Positions 43,554 through 52,803 of a stretch of 64,000 nucleotides of DNA are shown in pieces (within the stretch, counting starts at the first letter, position 1; each line of letters begins with the position of its first letter). The notes under the pieces are model-generated. The model did not search any database and was not told where the DNA came from. It worked only from the letters and a program-made list of their open reading frames with translations. Both the position numbers and the translations under genes were made by a program. Origin of the DNA: Pontibacter populi (GTDB lineage: Bacteria > Bacteroidota > Bacteroidia > Cytophagales > Hymenobacteraceae); the NCBI RefSeq assembly GCF_019336435.1, contig NZ_JAHWXQ010000001.1, forward strand, positions 1,240,001 to 1,304,000, read 5' to 3'.

Positions 43554-44537
43554 TTAACTGTTATTCAGTTTGAACAAATTAGTATTTATACCGACAAAAA
43601 TCTTGCTCTCAACAAGTTTTTTTTCATTCTCATCTAACTTGGTTTTCGAAAGGAAAATATTCTTAATTTCCCGTTCCTTACGTGCTTTTTTATAGGCAAA
43701 CCTCGGCGAAATATCCTCGCATTTATAAAAGATAATAAGGTGACAATCTCTTACTAATAATTGGTTGCCAATCAATTCCCACCAATAATTATCTGTTTCT
43801 CCAATTGAGGAGCCAAAAATACAAATTAGGTTAGCTGTAGTAATTCGCTTTATGCACGCATCGTCAACATTATGTTTTTGGGCCTTATTGCATTGAATTT
43901 TGATTATCGCTTCAAGGACATCTGGGTTTTCATGAAATTGAACGTTCTTCACCTGTGATTTATCGTTTACACCCATAATCATTCGTTCATCCACGAATCC
44001 ATGCAAATGATCAATACCTTGTAAACTTACATGTGCCAAATCATGATGAGTACCAATTTTAATATTTGATATTTCTTCTCCTAAAATTCTTTCTAGGGTT
44101 CTAGTATAATTAAAGGTGATTATGTGAACGTACCATCTATTTTTGCTCCATCTATCTTTATATTCAGAAAGTTGATTACGATCGGAGTTTAGAAGATACT
44201 GTTCAGGATATATTAAGCACTTATGAAGCTCTTCTTTTAATATTTTACTGAAGTCAAAATTATTTTCTTGTTCAAGAAGGAAGTCAGCTAACTTTTCCGC
44301 AATGTCCTCAAAAACATCATCGAATTCCTCAAGTGTTTTTATGTTTTGAGTATACTCTCCAAGCGATAATTCTAAATCTGACCAATTATCTAGATTTTCA
44401 GAGAGATGCTTTTTGAATTTATTTACATATTCTTTCTTTGATTCAACTGATAGATAATGACAATAGAAATCTTTATATCTTGTTTTCATTCCAAGATTAA
44501 GATCGAATCCATTACCAAGTAAGAAAAGAATCTGCAT
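43554..44537 (-). CDS. AbiH-type bacteriophage abortive infection protein
   Basis: 327 residues. The AbiH hallmarks are LLGNGFDLNLGMKTRYKDFY at 6-25, the central HITFNYTRTLERIL near 137, IDHLHGFVDERMIMGVND near 175-192, and the C-terminal IFGSSIGETDNYWWELI near 239-255. Lactococcal AbiH arrests phage growth by abortive infection; the mechanism is unknown. The gene is visibly more AT-rich than its neighbours and holds no TATAGTT/AACTATA heptamer from 43504 to 44588, whereas the rest of the window is dense in it. That suggests recent transfer. Single gene, no phage or integrase beside it; the hairpin element at 43.4 kb abuts its 3' side. Confidence 0.9.
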   Translation of the reverse strand: MQILFLLGNGFDLNLGMKTRYKDFYCHYLSVESKKEYVNKFKKHLSENLDNWSDLELSLGEYTQNIKTLEEFDDVFEDIAEKLADFLLEQENNFDFSKILKEELHKCLIYPEQYLLNSDRNQLSEYKDRWSKNRWYVHIITFNYTRTLERILGEEISNIKIGTHHDLAHVSLQGIDHLHGFVDERMIMGVNDKSQVKNVQFHENPDVLEAIIKIQCNKAQKHNVDDACIKRITTANLICIFGSSIGETDNYWWELIGNQLLVRDCHLIIFYKCEDISPRFAYKKARKEREIKNIFLSKTKLDENEKKLVESKIFVGINTNLFKLNNS

Positions 44538-44643
44538 TCTATTAGATTAGTTTTATAAAACTTGTTTGTCTGATATGGATTTAGAAGGATGATATATTAA
44601 CTATAGAAACAAATATAACATCTATTAAGAAATTTTATTAGAT

Positions 44644-44681
44644 AAAGGAAAAGCAGCCCCAAACGGAGCTGCTTTTCCTTT
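44644..44681 (-). terminator. Terminator of fumC
   Basis: Perfect 14-bp arms AAAGGAAAAGCAGC / GCTGCTTTTCCTTT with a 10-nt loop and T run on the minus strand, about 45 bp past the fumC stop. Confidence 0.8.
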
Positions 44682-44689
44682 ATCTACCA

Positions 44690-44709
44690 AGACGCAAAAT
44701 ATTGCGTCT
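44690..44709. repeat. AGACGCAA palindrome
   Basis: AGACGCAAAATATTGCGTCT, 8-bp arms around AATA, between the terminator and fumC stop. This short palindrome with a following TCTACAA is a common intergenic repeat in several bacteria; function unknown. Confidence 0.55.
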
Positions 44710-44725
44710 CTACAAACTATAGTTC

Positions 44726-46123
44726 TTACTTCTTCAAGCTGCCGATCATGTCTTCCGGCTTCACCCACTCGTCGTACTGCTCGCTTGTCAACAGATCAAG
44801 GGCGATAGCTGCCTGGCGAAGCGTTGTGCCTTCTTTGTGAGCTTTCTTCGCGATCTTGGCTGCGTTGTCGTAACCGATGTGCGGGTTAAGGGCTGTTACC
44901 AGCATCAGCGAGTTCTCTAAGTTCTCTTTAATGCGGGCTGTATTCGGCTCAATCCCTACAGCGCAATGCTTGTCGAAAGAGTCGCAGGCATCACCGATCA
45001 GCTGGGCGCTCATCAGCAGGTTGTAGATCATCACTGGCTTAAACACGTTCAGTTCGAAATGTCCGTTCATGCCGCCCACGGAAATAGCCACGTCGTTACC
45101 GATCACCTGCGCGCAAACCATGGTCATTGCTTCTGCCTGTGTTGGGTTTACTTTGCCTGGCATGATAGAAGAACCTGGCTCGTTCTCTGGGATCAGGATC
45201 TCAGCGATACCGGAACGCGGACCAGAAGCCAGTAAACGGATGTCGTTGGCAATCTTCATCAGCGATACAGCCAGTTGCTTCAACGCGCCGGATGTCTCAA
45301 CTATAGCATCGTGTGCTGCAAGTGCTTCGAATTTGTTTGGAGCTGTGATGAACGTATGACCTGCAAACTGAGAGATCTTCTCGGCAACCAGTACATCGTA
45401 ACCAGCCGGCGTGTTAAGGCCTGTACCAACCGCAGAACCACCAAGGGCCAGCGTGCTCAGGTGCTCCAGCGTGTTGCGAAGCGCTTTCATGCCATAGTCC
45501 AGCTGGGCTACGTAACCCGAAAGCTCCTGGCCTAGTGTAAGCGGGGTAGCATCCATCAGGTGCGTACGTCCGATCTTCACCACATCCATGAACTCTTCAG
45601 ACTTGCTGTGCAGCGTGTCGCGTAGTTTCTTAACCAACGGCAGTGTGTGCTCTACCACTTTTTTGTAAGCGGCAATGTGCATCGCTGTCGGGAAGGTGTC
45701 GTTAGAAGACTGCGACTTGTTTACGTCGTCGTTCGGGTGGATTTTCTTTTTCTCGTCCATCAGGTTGCCGCCCAGCAATACGTGCGCGCGGTTAGCTACC
45801 ACTTCGTTCACGTTCATGTTTGACTGCGTGCCCGAACCTGTCTGCCACACCACCAGCGGGAATTCGTCAGCCAGTTTGCCTTCCAGAATTTCGTCGCAAA
45901 CTCTACCGATGATCTCCGCTTTGTCCTGTGCCAGTACGCCCAACTCAGCGTTAGCAAAAGCCGCCGATTTTTTAAGTATAGCAAAAGCTTCGATCACTTC
46001 CTTCGGCATCAACTGGCCACCGATGGTGAAATTTTCTTTAGAGCGCTGCGTCTGAGCACCCCAGTATTTGTCTGCAGGCACCTCTACAGGGCCCATCGTG
46101 TCTTTCTCTACGCGAACTTGCAT
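44726..46123 (-). CDS. fumC: Class II fumarate hydratase
   Basis: TCA-cycle enzyme, fumarate to L-malate, oxygen-stable iron-free type. 465 residues, complete. Motifs: [11 protein letters not shown] near 23-33, [21 protein letters not shown] near 97-117, [33 protein letters not shown] and the signature [16 protein letters not shown] (about 316-331) with the catalytic Ser. On the minus strand a -7 box TAGTTTTG lies at 46164-46171, about 40 bp upstream of the ATG. Terminator follows. Confidence 0.97.
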   Translation of the reverse strand: MQVRVEKDTMGPVEVPADKYWGAQTQRSKENFTIGGQLMPKEVIEAFAILKKSAAFANAELGVLAQDKAEIIGRVCDEILEGKLADEFPLVVWQTGSGTQSNMNVNEVVANRAHVLLGGNLMDEKKKIHPNDDVNKSQSSNDTFPTAMHIAAYKKVVEHTLPLVKKLRDTLHSKSEEFMDVVKIGRTHLMDATPLTLGQELSGYVAQLDYGMKALRNTLEHLSTLALGGSAVGTGLNTPAGYDVLVAEKISQFAGHTFITAPNKFEALAAHDAIVETSGALKQLAVSLMKIANDIRLLASGPRSGIAEILIPENEPGSSIMPGKVNPTQAEAMTMVCAQVIGNDVAISVGGMNGHFELNVFKPVMIYNLLMSAQLIGDACDSFDKHCAVGIEPNTARIKENLENSLMLVTALNPHIGYDNAAKIAKKAHKEGTTLRQAAIALDLLTSEQYDEWVKPEDMIGSLKK

Positions 46124-46180
46124 ATCGTTTATACTTAGGTTTAAAGGATCAATTCTTACGCGGCAAAACTACTAAAAAGA

Positions 46181-46360
46181 GTTGTGAGTTACGAGTGCCG
46201 AGTCTCGAGTTATACTTTAATTATTGCTGCTCACTCCTTTTGTCATTTCGGACTATGTGAGAAATCTGAATCGGCTTTTATTTAAGTTAGGTCTCTCCCG
46301 TCGTCAGGATGATATTTTAATTAAATATCAACTCGTAACCCGGCACTCGTAACTCGTAAC
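46181..46360. repeat. Nested palindromic element
   Basis: Outer arms 46181-46211 (core GAGTTACGAGTGCCG) and 46330-46360 (complement of the same, CGGCACTCGTAACTC) are about 31 bp with a few mismatches. Inside is a second element TGTCATTTCGG...GAGAAATCT (46241-46267) to TCTCCCGTCGTCAGGATGA (near 46294-46312). This is module A sequence inserted within another palindrome. No coding content. Confidence 0.7.
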
Positions 46361-46365
46361 TATAA

Positions 46366-47415
46366 TTACTTCTCCCCGAAAACAGGTACCTGCTTCTGTT
46401 CTATTTTAACCGGTTTGCGCACCTGCTTGTTTACGTACTTCTTTTCCTGCTCAAAGGCTACGATCTTCAGCGTAATGTCCAGGCCGGTGACGGTGTTGCT
46501 GTTCCGGAAAGTGGCGTGCAGGGTACCGTCGGAGGTTTTTGGTGTTTCGGAGAGTGTTACTTTTTTATAGTCAGAGACAATGCCTGTGCCCTGCGCGAAA
46601 GGATAAAGTTTCCACCCCTCTTCATCCGCCACAAACTTCTCTGCTGATTGCTTATTCATAAAGTAATAATCAATATTTCCGCTGGCATTAACCTGTGGTA
46701 AACCCGGCAGCAAGCCCAACCCAAAGCCCACTACCGGACTTACTGTTGAAGATGCTATTACTGAAGCTCCTTTTGTAACCAGTTTGGTCATGTTCTTCAG
46801 GTCTTCTACCGACTGCTGCCCCACACCGATCCAGTACACCCAATGCACGGTATTGGCCGGCAACTTAAACGGCACCGACACACGGCTCGGGTTCAGGTTT
46901 GCCATAGAGGCCACCCGGAACGTTTTATCAACTATAGTTACGGGCGTCAGTTCGCCTTTTACCAGTACTTTTTCGGTTGTGGTTGCCCAGGTGGTATCGG
47001 TTATAGTTTGCCAGGTGATGTTGGCGTTAAAGTGGCGGGTTTCTTCTTTTTCAGGAAGGCGTTTTATGCTTAACCTCGCCGGTATGGCTTTATCAGAAGT
47101 GGATGAAACTATAAACTTATACACCAGCTTTTGCGGCACGGTCAGCTTCAGTTCTTTTACTCTTTTTACCGGTTGCGAACTATACACAACAGCACCCGAA
47201 GCAAATTCCTGCACTTCCAGGTTTATTGTTTGTCCGGGCTTGTCAGGTTCAATGGTGATTGCCGCAACGTCGCCTTTCTGGAAACCATAAAAGTACACAG
47301 CTTGCTGGCCATCTGCCGGTATCGTTATCGTTTGCTCGGTTACGGTAATTGCTTTCTTCTGTGCGAATGCTGCCACGCTCCATAGCAGCATCAGCATCAG
47401 TAATTTATATTTCAT
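46366..47415 (-). CDS. Secreted protein of unknown function
   Basis: 349 residues. Sec signal peptide MKYKLLMLMLLWSVAAFA (cleavage after AFA-QKK). Beta-rich mature part: ITIPADGQQAVYFYGFQKGDVAAITI, a second sandwich with HWVYWIGVGQQSVEDLKNMTKLV and LGLLPGLPQVNASGNIDYYFM, and a basic C-terminus. Probably periplasmic or released; no motif recognised. On the minus strand a -7 box TATCTTTG is at 47440-47447, 25 bp upstream of the ATG. Confidence 0.75.
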   Translation of the reverse strand: MKYKLLMLMLLWSVAAFAQKKAITVTEQTITIPADGQQAVYFYGFQKGDVAAITIEPDKPGQTINLEVQEFASGAVVYSSQPVKRVKELKLTVPQKLVYKFIVSSTSDKAIPARLSIKRLPEKEETRHFNANITWQTITDTTWATTTEKVLVKGELTPVTIVDKTFRVASMANLNPSRVSVPFKLPANTVHWVYWIGVGQQSVEDLKNMTKLVTKGASVIASSTVSPVVGFGLGLLPGLPQVNASGNIDYYFMNKQSAEKFVADEEGWKLYPFAQGTGIVSDYKKVTLSETPKTSDGTLHATFRNSNTVTGLDITLKIVAFEQEKKYVNKQVRKPVKIEQKQVPVFGEK

Positions 47416-47499
47416 TTTGTAGTTTCAGAAATCCGGGTGCAAAGATAAGAGGTAGGAATCTTATGATGGAAATATTTTGAGACTAGGTTAGTGGATGCG

Positions 47500-48260
47500 G
47501 CTGTAGTTTTATAGTTGGCGTGGCCCAACCACCCAGCTCCGCCTTGAAGGCAGGGAGTTTCTCTGGCTACTTCTCCATTTGTCATCCTGAAAGGATCTTG
47601 GTAGTAGGGAGATAAGACCTTTACTATAGTCGAGTAAACAGTTTCATTGTTGCGGCTTTAACCCACCCCTACCCCTCCCGAGAGGGAAATTTCTGCTGTT
47701 GGTATAGTTGAGGTATCGTTTTATAGTTACGGTTTCAACACCCCTGTTGAGCGCTGCTCGCAAGTTTCGAACTCTCGTTCTCACTTGTCCTCAAGGGGAC
47801 AATTGCTGCCATAGCTATAGTTTTCGCTATAGTTCTATAGTTACAGTTTTACCCCTTCCCAACCTTCCCCTAATAACAGGGGAAGGAGCTTGGTTATAGG
47901 TTGACACCACGATAAGGGCAGGTTCACCTGTCCCTACGAAACTATAGCCACGATAAGTCTCGAAGCTTATCTTTTCAAATTATAGATGGTGGTTGCTATC
48001 GAACTAATCTCAGTCTTTGGGTTGAGCGCCTTTGATTTGTTGCGGTGCCGCCAGGCAATCCGAGGGACGAGGATAGCAAGAAAGCAACAGCGCGATGCCT
48101 GAAGACGAGGCCTCCCGGCCGTGAGGGCACCAAAGCCAGATTGAAACGATAGGCTCTTAGAGCTCCTAGGATGAAAGGATATTTGAAAGGAAGGCTTGGT
48201 TCTGACAGGAAAGACTTCAACTATAAGCTGAGATAGATTTCTCCTTTCGTCGAAATGACA
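47500..48260 (-). repeat. Composite intergenic repeat, copy 2
   Basis: Inverted relative to copy 1 with the same module order (read on minus): TGTCATTTCGACGAAAGG...GAGAAATCT at 48260-48237; the GC-rich block B with CGGCCGTGAGGGCAC at 48115-48130; GGACAGGTGAACCTGCCC near 47930; GTCCCCTTGAGG near 47800; CCCTCTCGGGAGGGG near 47690; GTCATCCTGAAAGGATCTTGG near 47590; and GTTGGGCCACGCC near 47530. Module C has lost perfect symmetry. It lies between the start of the secreted protein gene and the stop of the 48307 gene. A short reading frame (47996-48220, minus) inside is not considered a gene. Confidence 0.8.
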
Positions 48261-48306
48261 AAGGAGAAACTATAGGCCTAAAATAGCTTAATCAACTCCT
48301 AACCCA

Positions 48307-49026
48307 TTATCGAATCACTTTCTTACCTGATTTTTCAGATAGCAGCGCAATCATCTCTAATTGTACCGGCTTCAGGTAAGTAGTGTTAATATTGGAGTTA
48401 TCGTTAAAAGTGATCAGGTACTCCCCTTCCGCGCCAAGATATTCGATTTTGCTTATTTGCGACATGCTATAGCTGCGTTCTTCAGAGAGCATGTTGGTAA
48501 CGGTAAGCGTGTTCTCAAATATCCGGATGTGCCATTGCATAACAAACCATACAACCACACCGGAAATAATTACCATTGTCAGGAAAAGCAGCCGATATAT
48601 CTTGATGGAGCCACGCCCTTCTGTTTGTAGCAGGTGACTTTGGTACATTTCATAATCGTGGCCTAAAAGCGACCTTTGAACCATTCTCAGAGGTAGAACA
48701 GCTAAGGTTAAGCCCAGCAGTAACCCCGGTGCAAAGAAGGCTCTGAAGTTTGGAGTAAGCAGGTGGATCCACCCTCCGGTTGAAGCATGAATTATACTTG
48801 AGAGCATGGCCAGTGCACCGGCACTGAACACGGCCAGCACGCAGGCAAAAAAGAAATAAGCAAACGTTAACCTCCACTCCTTTTTCTGGATGTATTGCTG
48901 TTCTTCAAGAGTCAGTTTCTCTCCTGTTGAGCCTGACAACAGTCTTCGCATTGCAAAACGAACTACAGGCAACAACACAGCAATAGCAAACATGCCTATC
49001 AACAGGCTTCTTATTATCTCAAGCAT
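48307..49026 (-). CDS. Four-helix membrane protein, unknown function
   Basis: 239 residues with predicted membrane helices at about 4-24, 58-78, 95-113 and 146-166. After these comes a soluble C-terminal part EERSYSMSQISKIEYLGAEGEYLITFNDN that resembles a PH-like/bPH domain (W-H-I-R-I-F-E-N-T-L-T start). The pairing of helices with a bPH-like domain is reminiscent of membrane proteins of unknown function. A -7 box TAACTTTG overlaps the stop of the upstream gene at 49043-49050, so it could have its own short-leader promoter. Function not inferable. Confidence 0.7.
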   Translation of the reverse strand: MLEIIRSLLIGMFAIAVLLPVVRFAMRRLLSGSTGEKLTLEEQQYIQKKEWRLTFAYFFFACVLAVFSAGALAMLSSIIHASTGGWIHLLTPNFRAFFAPGLLLGLTLAVLPLRMVQRSLLGHDYEMYQSHLLQTEGRGSIKIYRLLFLTMVIISGVVVWFVMQWHIRIFENTLTVTNMLSEERSYSMSQISKIEYLGAEGEYLITFNDNSNINTTYLKPVQLEMIALLSEKSGKKVIR

Positions 49027-49047
49027 AAACGGGTATTTTCTGCAAAG

Positions 49048-49530
49048 TTAATAGGGTATACCCAATTTCCGGTATATAAACCCAAGTAACCAGGCAGGCC
49101 CTATCAATAAAAACTGCAGATCTTTTAAAAAGGAAGGCTTTTTACCCTCCACTTTGTGCCCATAGAACTGCCCGATCCAGGCAGCTATAAACACGAGAAG
49201 GCTTACCAACCATAAGGGGCTATCTGTTTTATAGTCAACCAGGTATACCAGCCAGAGCATAGCGGCGCAAACCATAACCATACCTGCAAACATAGGCACC
49301 GACAAGCGCAGGTAAAAAAGCAGCCCGAGCAGTATAACTATAGTTCCGAAATGTACAAAAGGGCGTAACTCTTCCGGGAAAAGCATTTTAAGTGGCTCAC
49401 TTGGTATGCTGGCCAGTAACCCGATAATGCTGAAAAAGATAAGCGGCACACAGATCCAATGGATCAGCTTATTGGTGTGGTTCTGATGGCTTTGTCCGTA
49501 TTCGTCAAACCATTGTTGTATCGGTTTCAT
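49048..49530 (-). CDS. DUF962/Mpo1-like membrane protein
   Basis: 160 residues from the ATG at 49530, chosen because MKPIQQWFDEYGQSHQNHTN is the conserved family start (frame extends 19 codons upstream without family sequence). Next IHWICVPLIFFSIIGLL, then helices to LLIGPAWLLGFIYRKLGIPY. Mpo1/YGL010w proteins are iron-dependent dioxygenases that act on 2-hydroxy fatty acids; H and N in SHQNHTNKLIHW match the metal-ligand positions. Four to five membrane helices. In bacteria its role is not known. Co-directional with the gene at 48307. Confidence 0.88.
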   Translation of the reverse strand: MKPIQQWFDEYGQSHQNHTNKLIHWICVPLIFFSIIGLLASIPSEPLKMLFPEELRPFVHFGTIVILLGLLFYLRLSVPMFAGMVMVCAAMLWLVYLVDYKTDSPLWLVSLLVFIAAWIGQFYGHKVEGKKPSFLKDLQFLLIGPAWLLGFIYRKLGIPY

Positions 49531-49642
49531 CAGGCAGAGTTTATAGTTTAGTATACTTAATGTAGCAGGTTTACAGATAAAATACAAGAGGTTGTGCTAA
49601 AAGGGATTATCCAAAAAGTTATAAAATGATAAAGATGGTAAA

Positions 49643-49673
49643 TTTGCCCTGCAACCTCTTTTTTGTATATTTG
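49643..49673 (+). promoter_or_regulatory. Bacteroidota-type promoter for the histidine kinase
   Basis: TTTG (49643-49646), exactly 19 nt, then TATATTTG (49666-49673). This is a perfect fit to the TTTG-N19-21-TAnnTTTG consensus of the primary sigma factor of this phylum. Predicted transcript start near 49680, giving an 80-nt leader. Confidence 0.75.
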
Positions 49674-49759
49674 GGTATAGTACAACCACAACCCAACAAA
49701 TACTCTGGGTAAAAGTATACTTTATACTATTGCGTTGGCTGTTGCTTAACCCCTAGCCT

Positions 49760-52678
49760 ATGAGATTAGCTAAAATTGCTGCTTTTATTCAGGATCACGT
49801 AATTGCTATCTCATCTTTCCTGCTCATCTTTTTAGTAACTATATTTTTATACTCCGAAACAAAGAAGAAAGCCGCCGAGCGAAGCGAAAAACTGTTTGAG
49901 CTCCGGGCTGACCAGGCTACCCAGGATATCCACAAACGACTGAATGATTATATACAGATCCTGATCGGGGGCAAAGCTTTGTTCATTGCCTCTGATACAG
50001 TAGAGCGGGCTGCCTGGCACACGTACTCTAAAAACCTTAATCTCGAAGAAAAATACCCTGGCATACAAGGGTTGGGCTATACACACTTTATCAGGCCCGA
50101 CGAAATGGAAGCACACGTCAGGCAGATAAGAAAAGAAGGATTTCCGGATTACAAAGTTGTGCCGGAAGGCAAACGGCCAATCTATAGTTCAATTATTTAC
50201 CTGGAGCCCTTTACTGCTCGCAACCTGCGGGCTTTTGGCTTTGATATGTTCAGCGAGCCGATCAGGCAATCGGCGATGCGCATTGCCCGCGATACCAAAC
50301 AGCCAGCAATGTCGGGTAAGGTACGTCTGAGGCAGGAAACCGGTAAAGATGAACAGGCCGGCTTCCTGATCTACCTGCCGGTTTACCGCAACAACGCTGA
50401 CCCTGAAACCATACAGGAGCGGCAATACCTAATTAAAGGGTTTATTTACAGCCCTTTCCGGGCAAAAGACTTTATGTCGTATGCCCTGGGTGACGACTAT
50501 GGCGACATTGACATAGAAGTGTACGACGGTACCACTATGAACAAAGAATCGCTGCTATACAGCACCGATTCTGTACTGCATTATAGCAGCAATAAGGCGA
50601 GGCTCAGCAAAACGAATACCATAACTATAGCTAACAATACCTGGCGCATTTACAGCACAGCCAAGCCGTCTTTTGTGCAGACCTCTGATGCCGGCCTGCC
50701 TTACTTTATATTGCTGGGTGGTAGTATTATCAGCTTCCTGATGTTCTTCATTATCTGGTCGCTGTCGAGCACACGCCGCTCTAACCGCCTGAAACAAACG
50801 ATAACCGATAATGCCACTGCCGCCCTGTTCATACTTGACTCAAGAGGGTATTGCACCTTTATGAACCCTGCTGCTGAGGAAATGACCGGTTATTCTTTTG
50901 AGGAAATGCAGCAGCAAAGCCTTCATGACATGATTCACCATAAACACCCGGATGGATCAGAGTTTGAAGAAGAAGATTGCCCGATACGAAAGGCACTGAA
51001 ACAGAAGCAAGCTATACGCGCCCTGGAAGAAGTATTTGTGCGAAAAGACGGTTCTTACTTTGATGCGATGTGCGCGGTGCAGCCAATTATAGAGAATGAC
51101 AGCATAAGCTATACTATAATTGAGGTGCGTGACATTACAGATGAAAAGCGCACGCAGCAGGCAATTATAGAAAGTGAGGCACGCTTCAGGGCGATGGCTG
51201 ATAATGCACCGGTAATTATTGCGATCACCGACGAGACAGGGCATTTTATTTATGTAAACAAGCAATGGATCGATTTTACCGGCAACTCTTTAAAAGACAC
51301 CTTAAGCCGGCAATGGGTCAGTTACCTCCATGCGGAAGACAGGGAATACGCAGCTCAGAAACGTATTAAAGCAGTTGAAGACGGTGTAAGTTTCAGAATG
51401 GAACTCCGCATGCTGCGCCTTGACGGGCAATACCGCTGGGTTGCCATAACCAGTACGCCTCGTTTTGATGTTGATGGCGGGTTTATGGGCCACATCTCTT
51501 CTATTATAGATATTACAGAAATTAAGGAGGCGGAGCGTAGAGTAAAACAAAATGCAGAACTGCTGCAGAAGCTGTTCCTTGAGGTGCCGGCGCTGGTAGG
51601 CCTGGTGCGTGCACCGGATATGCAGTATGTACTGGCTAACCCACTTTACCGCAGTTTATATGGCAACCGCCCGTTAGTAGGCCGAACTATTTACGAAGCG
51701 CATAACGAACGTGAAGGCGATGGTTTCTTCATGAAAATAGAGGAAGTATTCAGTACCGGAAAGCCTTACGTTGGCAATGAAGTACCTGTAACTATCACTC
51801 CGACTAGTAATGGCCCGGCAATAGAGGCGTACTTTAACCTGGTATATCAGCCTTTAAAAGACCTGAACGGGAATGTAGAGGCGGTGCTGGTTTTTGCTAT
51901 AGAAGTAACAGAATTGGTAACGGCTCGCTCCGGGTTGCTGGCCGCCAACGACGAGCTTAGCGACAAGAACAACGAACTGCTCCGCATCAACAGCGACCTC
52001 GATAACTTTGTATACACCGCCTCGCACGACCTTAAATCGCCGATAGCCAACATTGAAGGCCTGGTGATTATGCTCCGCGATATATTGCAGGGCAAGCTGG
52101 ATTCCGAAGATGAAAAGGTGCTCGATATGGTGACTAACTCCATTAACAAGCTAAAAGGAACTATAGCTGACCTTACTGAGATAACCAAAGTACAGAAAGA
52201 ACTGCAGTCTAAAGTAGAGCCGCTTCGGTTTGATGACATACTGAAAGATGTGCTGATAGACATAAATGGCCTGGTAGATGACACCGGAACCCAGATAAAG
52301 ACCAGCTTTGAGGTTGATGCCATCCTATATGCCCGCAAAAACCTGCGCAGTATTATGTACAACCTGGTATCGAATGCTGTAAAATACCGCTCCCCGGACA
52401 GAACACCGGAAGTTGCAATAAGTACCTACCGGCAGGATGATTATGTAGTGCTGGAAGTTGCCGATAATGGGCTGGGTATCAAAAAAGAGCATCAGCATAA
52501 ATTGTTCAGTATGTTTAAGCGACTACACACACATGTGGAAGGTACCGGCATTGGCTTGTACATTGTAAAGCGCATAATTGAGAACAACGGCGGTAAAATA
52601 AAAGTAGATAGCGACCATGGCGTCGGCACCACTTTCAGGGTTTATTTTAAGGAGATCCCGGTGGAGGAAACAGTATAA
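49760..52678 (+). CDS. CHASE-PAS-PAS-PAS sensor histidine kinase
   Basis: 972 residues. First membrane helix 12-32, extracytoplasmic CHASE domain to about 310 (YPGIQGLGYTHFIRPDEM, YLEPFTARNLRAFGFDMFSEP), second helix about 317-340. Then three PAS domains: DSRGYCTFMNPAAEEMTGYS near 360, a second at ITDETGHFIYVNKQW near 490, and a third near 615 with VRAPDMQYVLANPLYRSLYG. HisKA has the phosphorylated His756 in ASHDLKSPIANIEGL; HATPase motifs are NLVSNAVKYRS, ADNGLGIKKEH and GTGIGLYIVKRI. There is no receiver domain and no adjacent response regulator, so it is an orphan. CHASE binds small ligands such as cytokinin-like molecules or peptides; the signal here is unknown. Confidence 0.93.
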   Translation: MRLAKIAAFIQDHVIAISSFLLIFLVTIFLYSETKKKAAERSEKLFELRADQATQDIHKRLNDYIQILIGGKALFIASDTVERAAWHTYSKNLNLEEKYPGIQGLGYTHFIRPDEMEAHVRQIRKEGFPDYKVVPEGKRPIYSSIIYLEPFTARNLRAFGFDMFSEPIRQSAMRIARDTKQPAMSGKVRLRQETGKDEQAGFLIYLPVYRNNADPETIQERQYLIKGFIYSPFRAKDFMSYALGDDYGDIDIEVYDGTTMNKESLLYSTDSVLHYSSNKARLSKTNTITIANNTWRIYSTAKPSFVQTSDAGLPYFILLGGSIISFLMFFIIWSLSSTRRSNRLKQTITDNATAALFILDSRGYCTFMNPAAEEMTGYSFEEMQQQSLHDMIHHKHPDGSEFEEEDCPIRKALKQKQAIRALEEVFVRKDGSYFDAMCAVQPIIENDSISYTIIEVRDITDEKRTQQAIIESEARFRAMADNAPVIIAITDETGHFIYVNKQWIDFTGNSLKDTLSRQWVSYLHAEDREYAAQKRIKAVEDGVSFRMELRMLRLDGQYRWVAITSTPRFDVDGGFMGHISSIIDITEIKEAERRVKQNAELLQKLFLEVPALVGLVRAPDMQYVLANPLYRSLYGNRPLVGRTIYEAHNEREGDGFFMKIEEVFSTGKPYVGNEVPVTITPTSNGPAIEAYFNLVYQPLKDLNGNVEAVLVFAIEVTELVTARSGLLAANDELSDKNNELLRINSDLDNFVYTASHDLKSPIANIEGLVIMLRDILQGKLDSEDEKVLDMVTNSINKLKGTIADLTEITKVQKELQSKVEPLRFDDILKDVLIDINGLVDDTGTQIKTSFEVDAILYARKNLRSIMYNLVSNAVKYRSPDRTPEVAISTYRQDDYVVLEVADNGLGIKKEHQHKLFSMFKRLHTHVEGTGIGLYIVKRIIENNGGKIKVDSDHGVGTTFRVYFKEIPVEETV

Positions 52679-52803
52679 ACACTACTCTGAAAATATATCT
52701 TTTAAGCTACTTTTTTTGACCGTTTTACACCTTTTAGTTGTTATAGTCTGCTGGCAAACCACTTCTTTTCTGCCAACTATACAACAACAAGAACTAACCT
52801 TAT

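Noticed and set aside
47996..48220. 74-residue minus-strand frame in composite copy 2 (and 75-residue frame at 56144-56371)
   Set aside because: It follows the DNA repeat; copy 1 carries a 1-nt shift, and base changes between copies mostly alter the residue, so there is no sign of protein selection.
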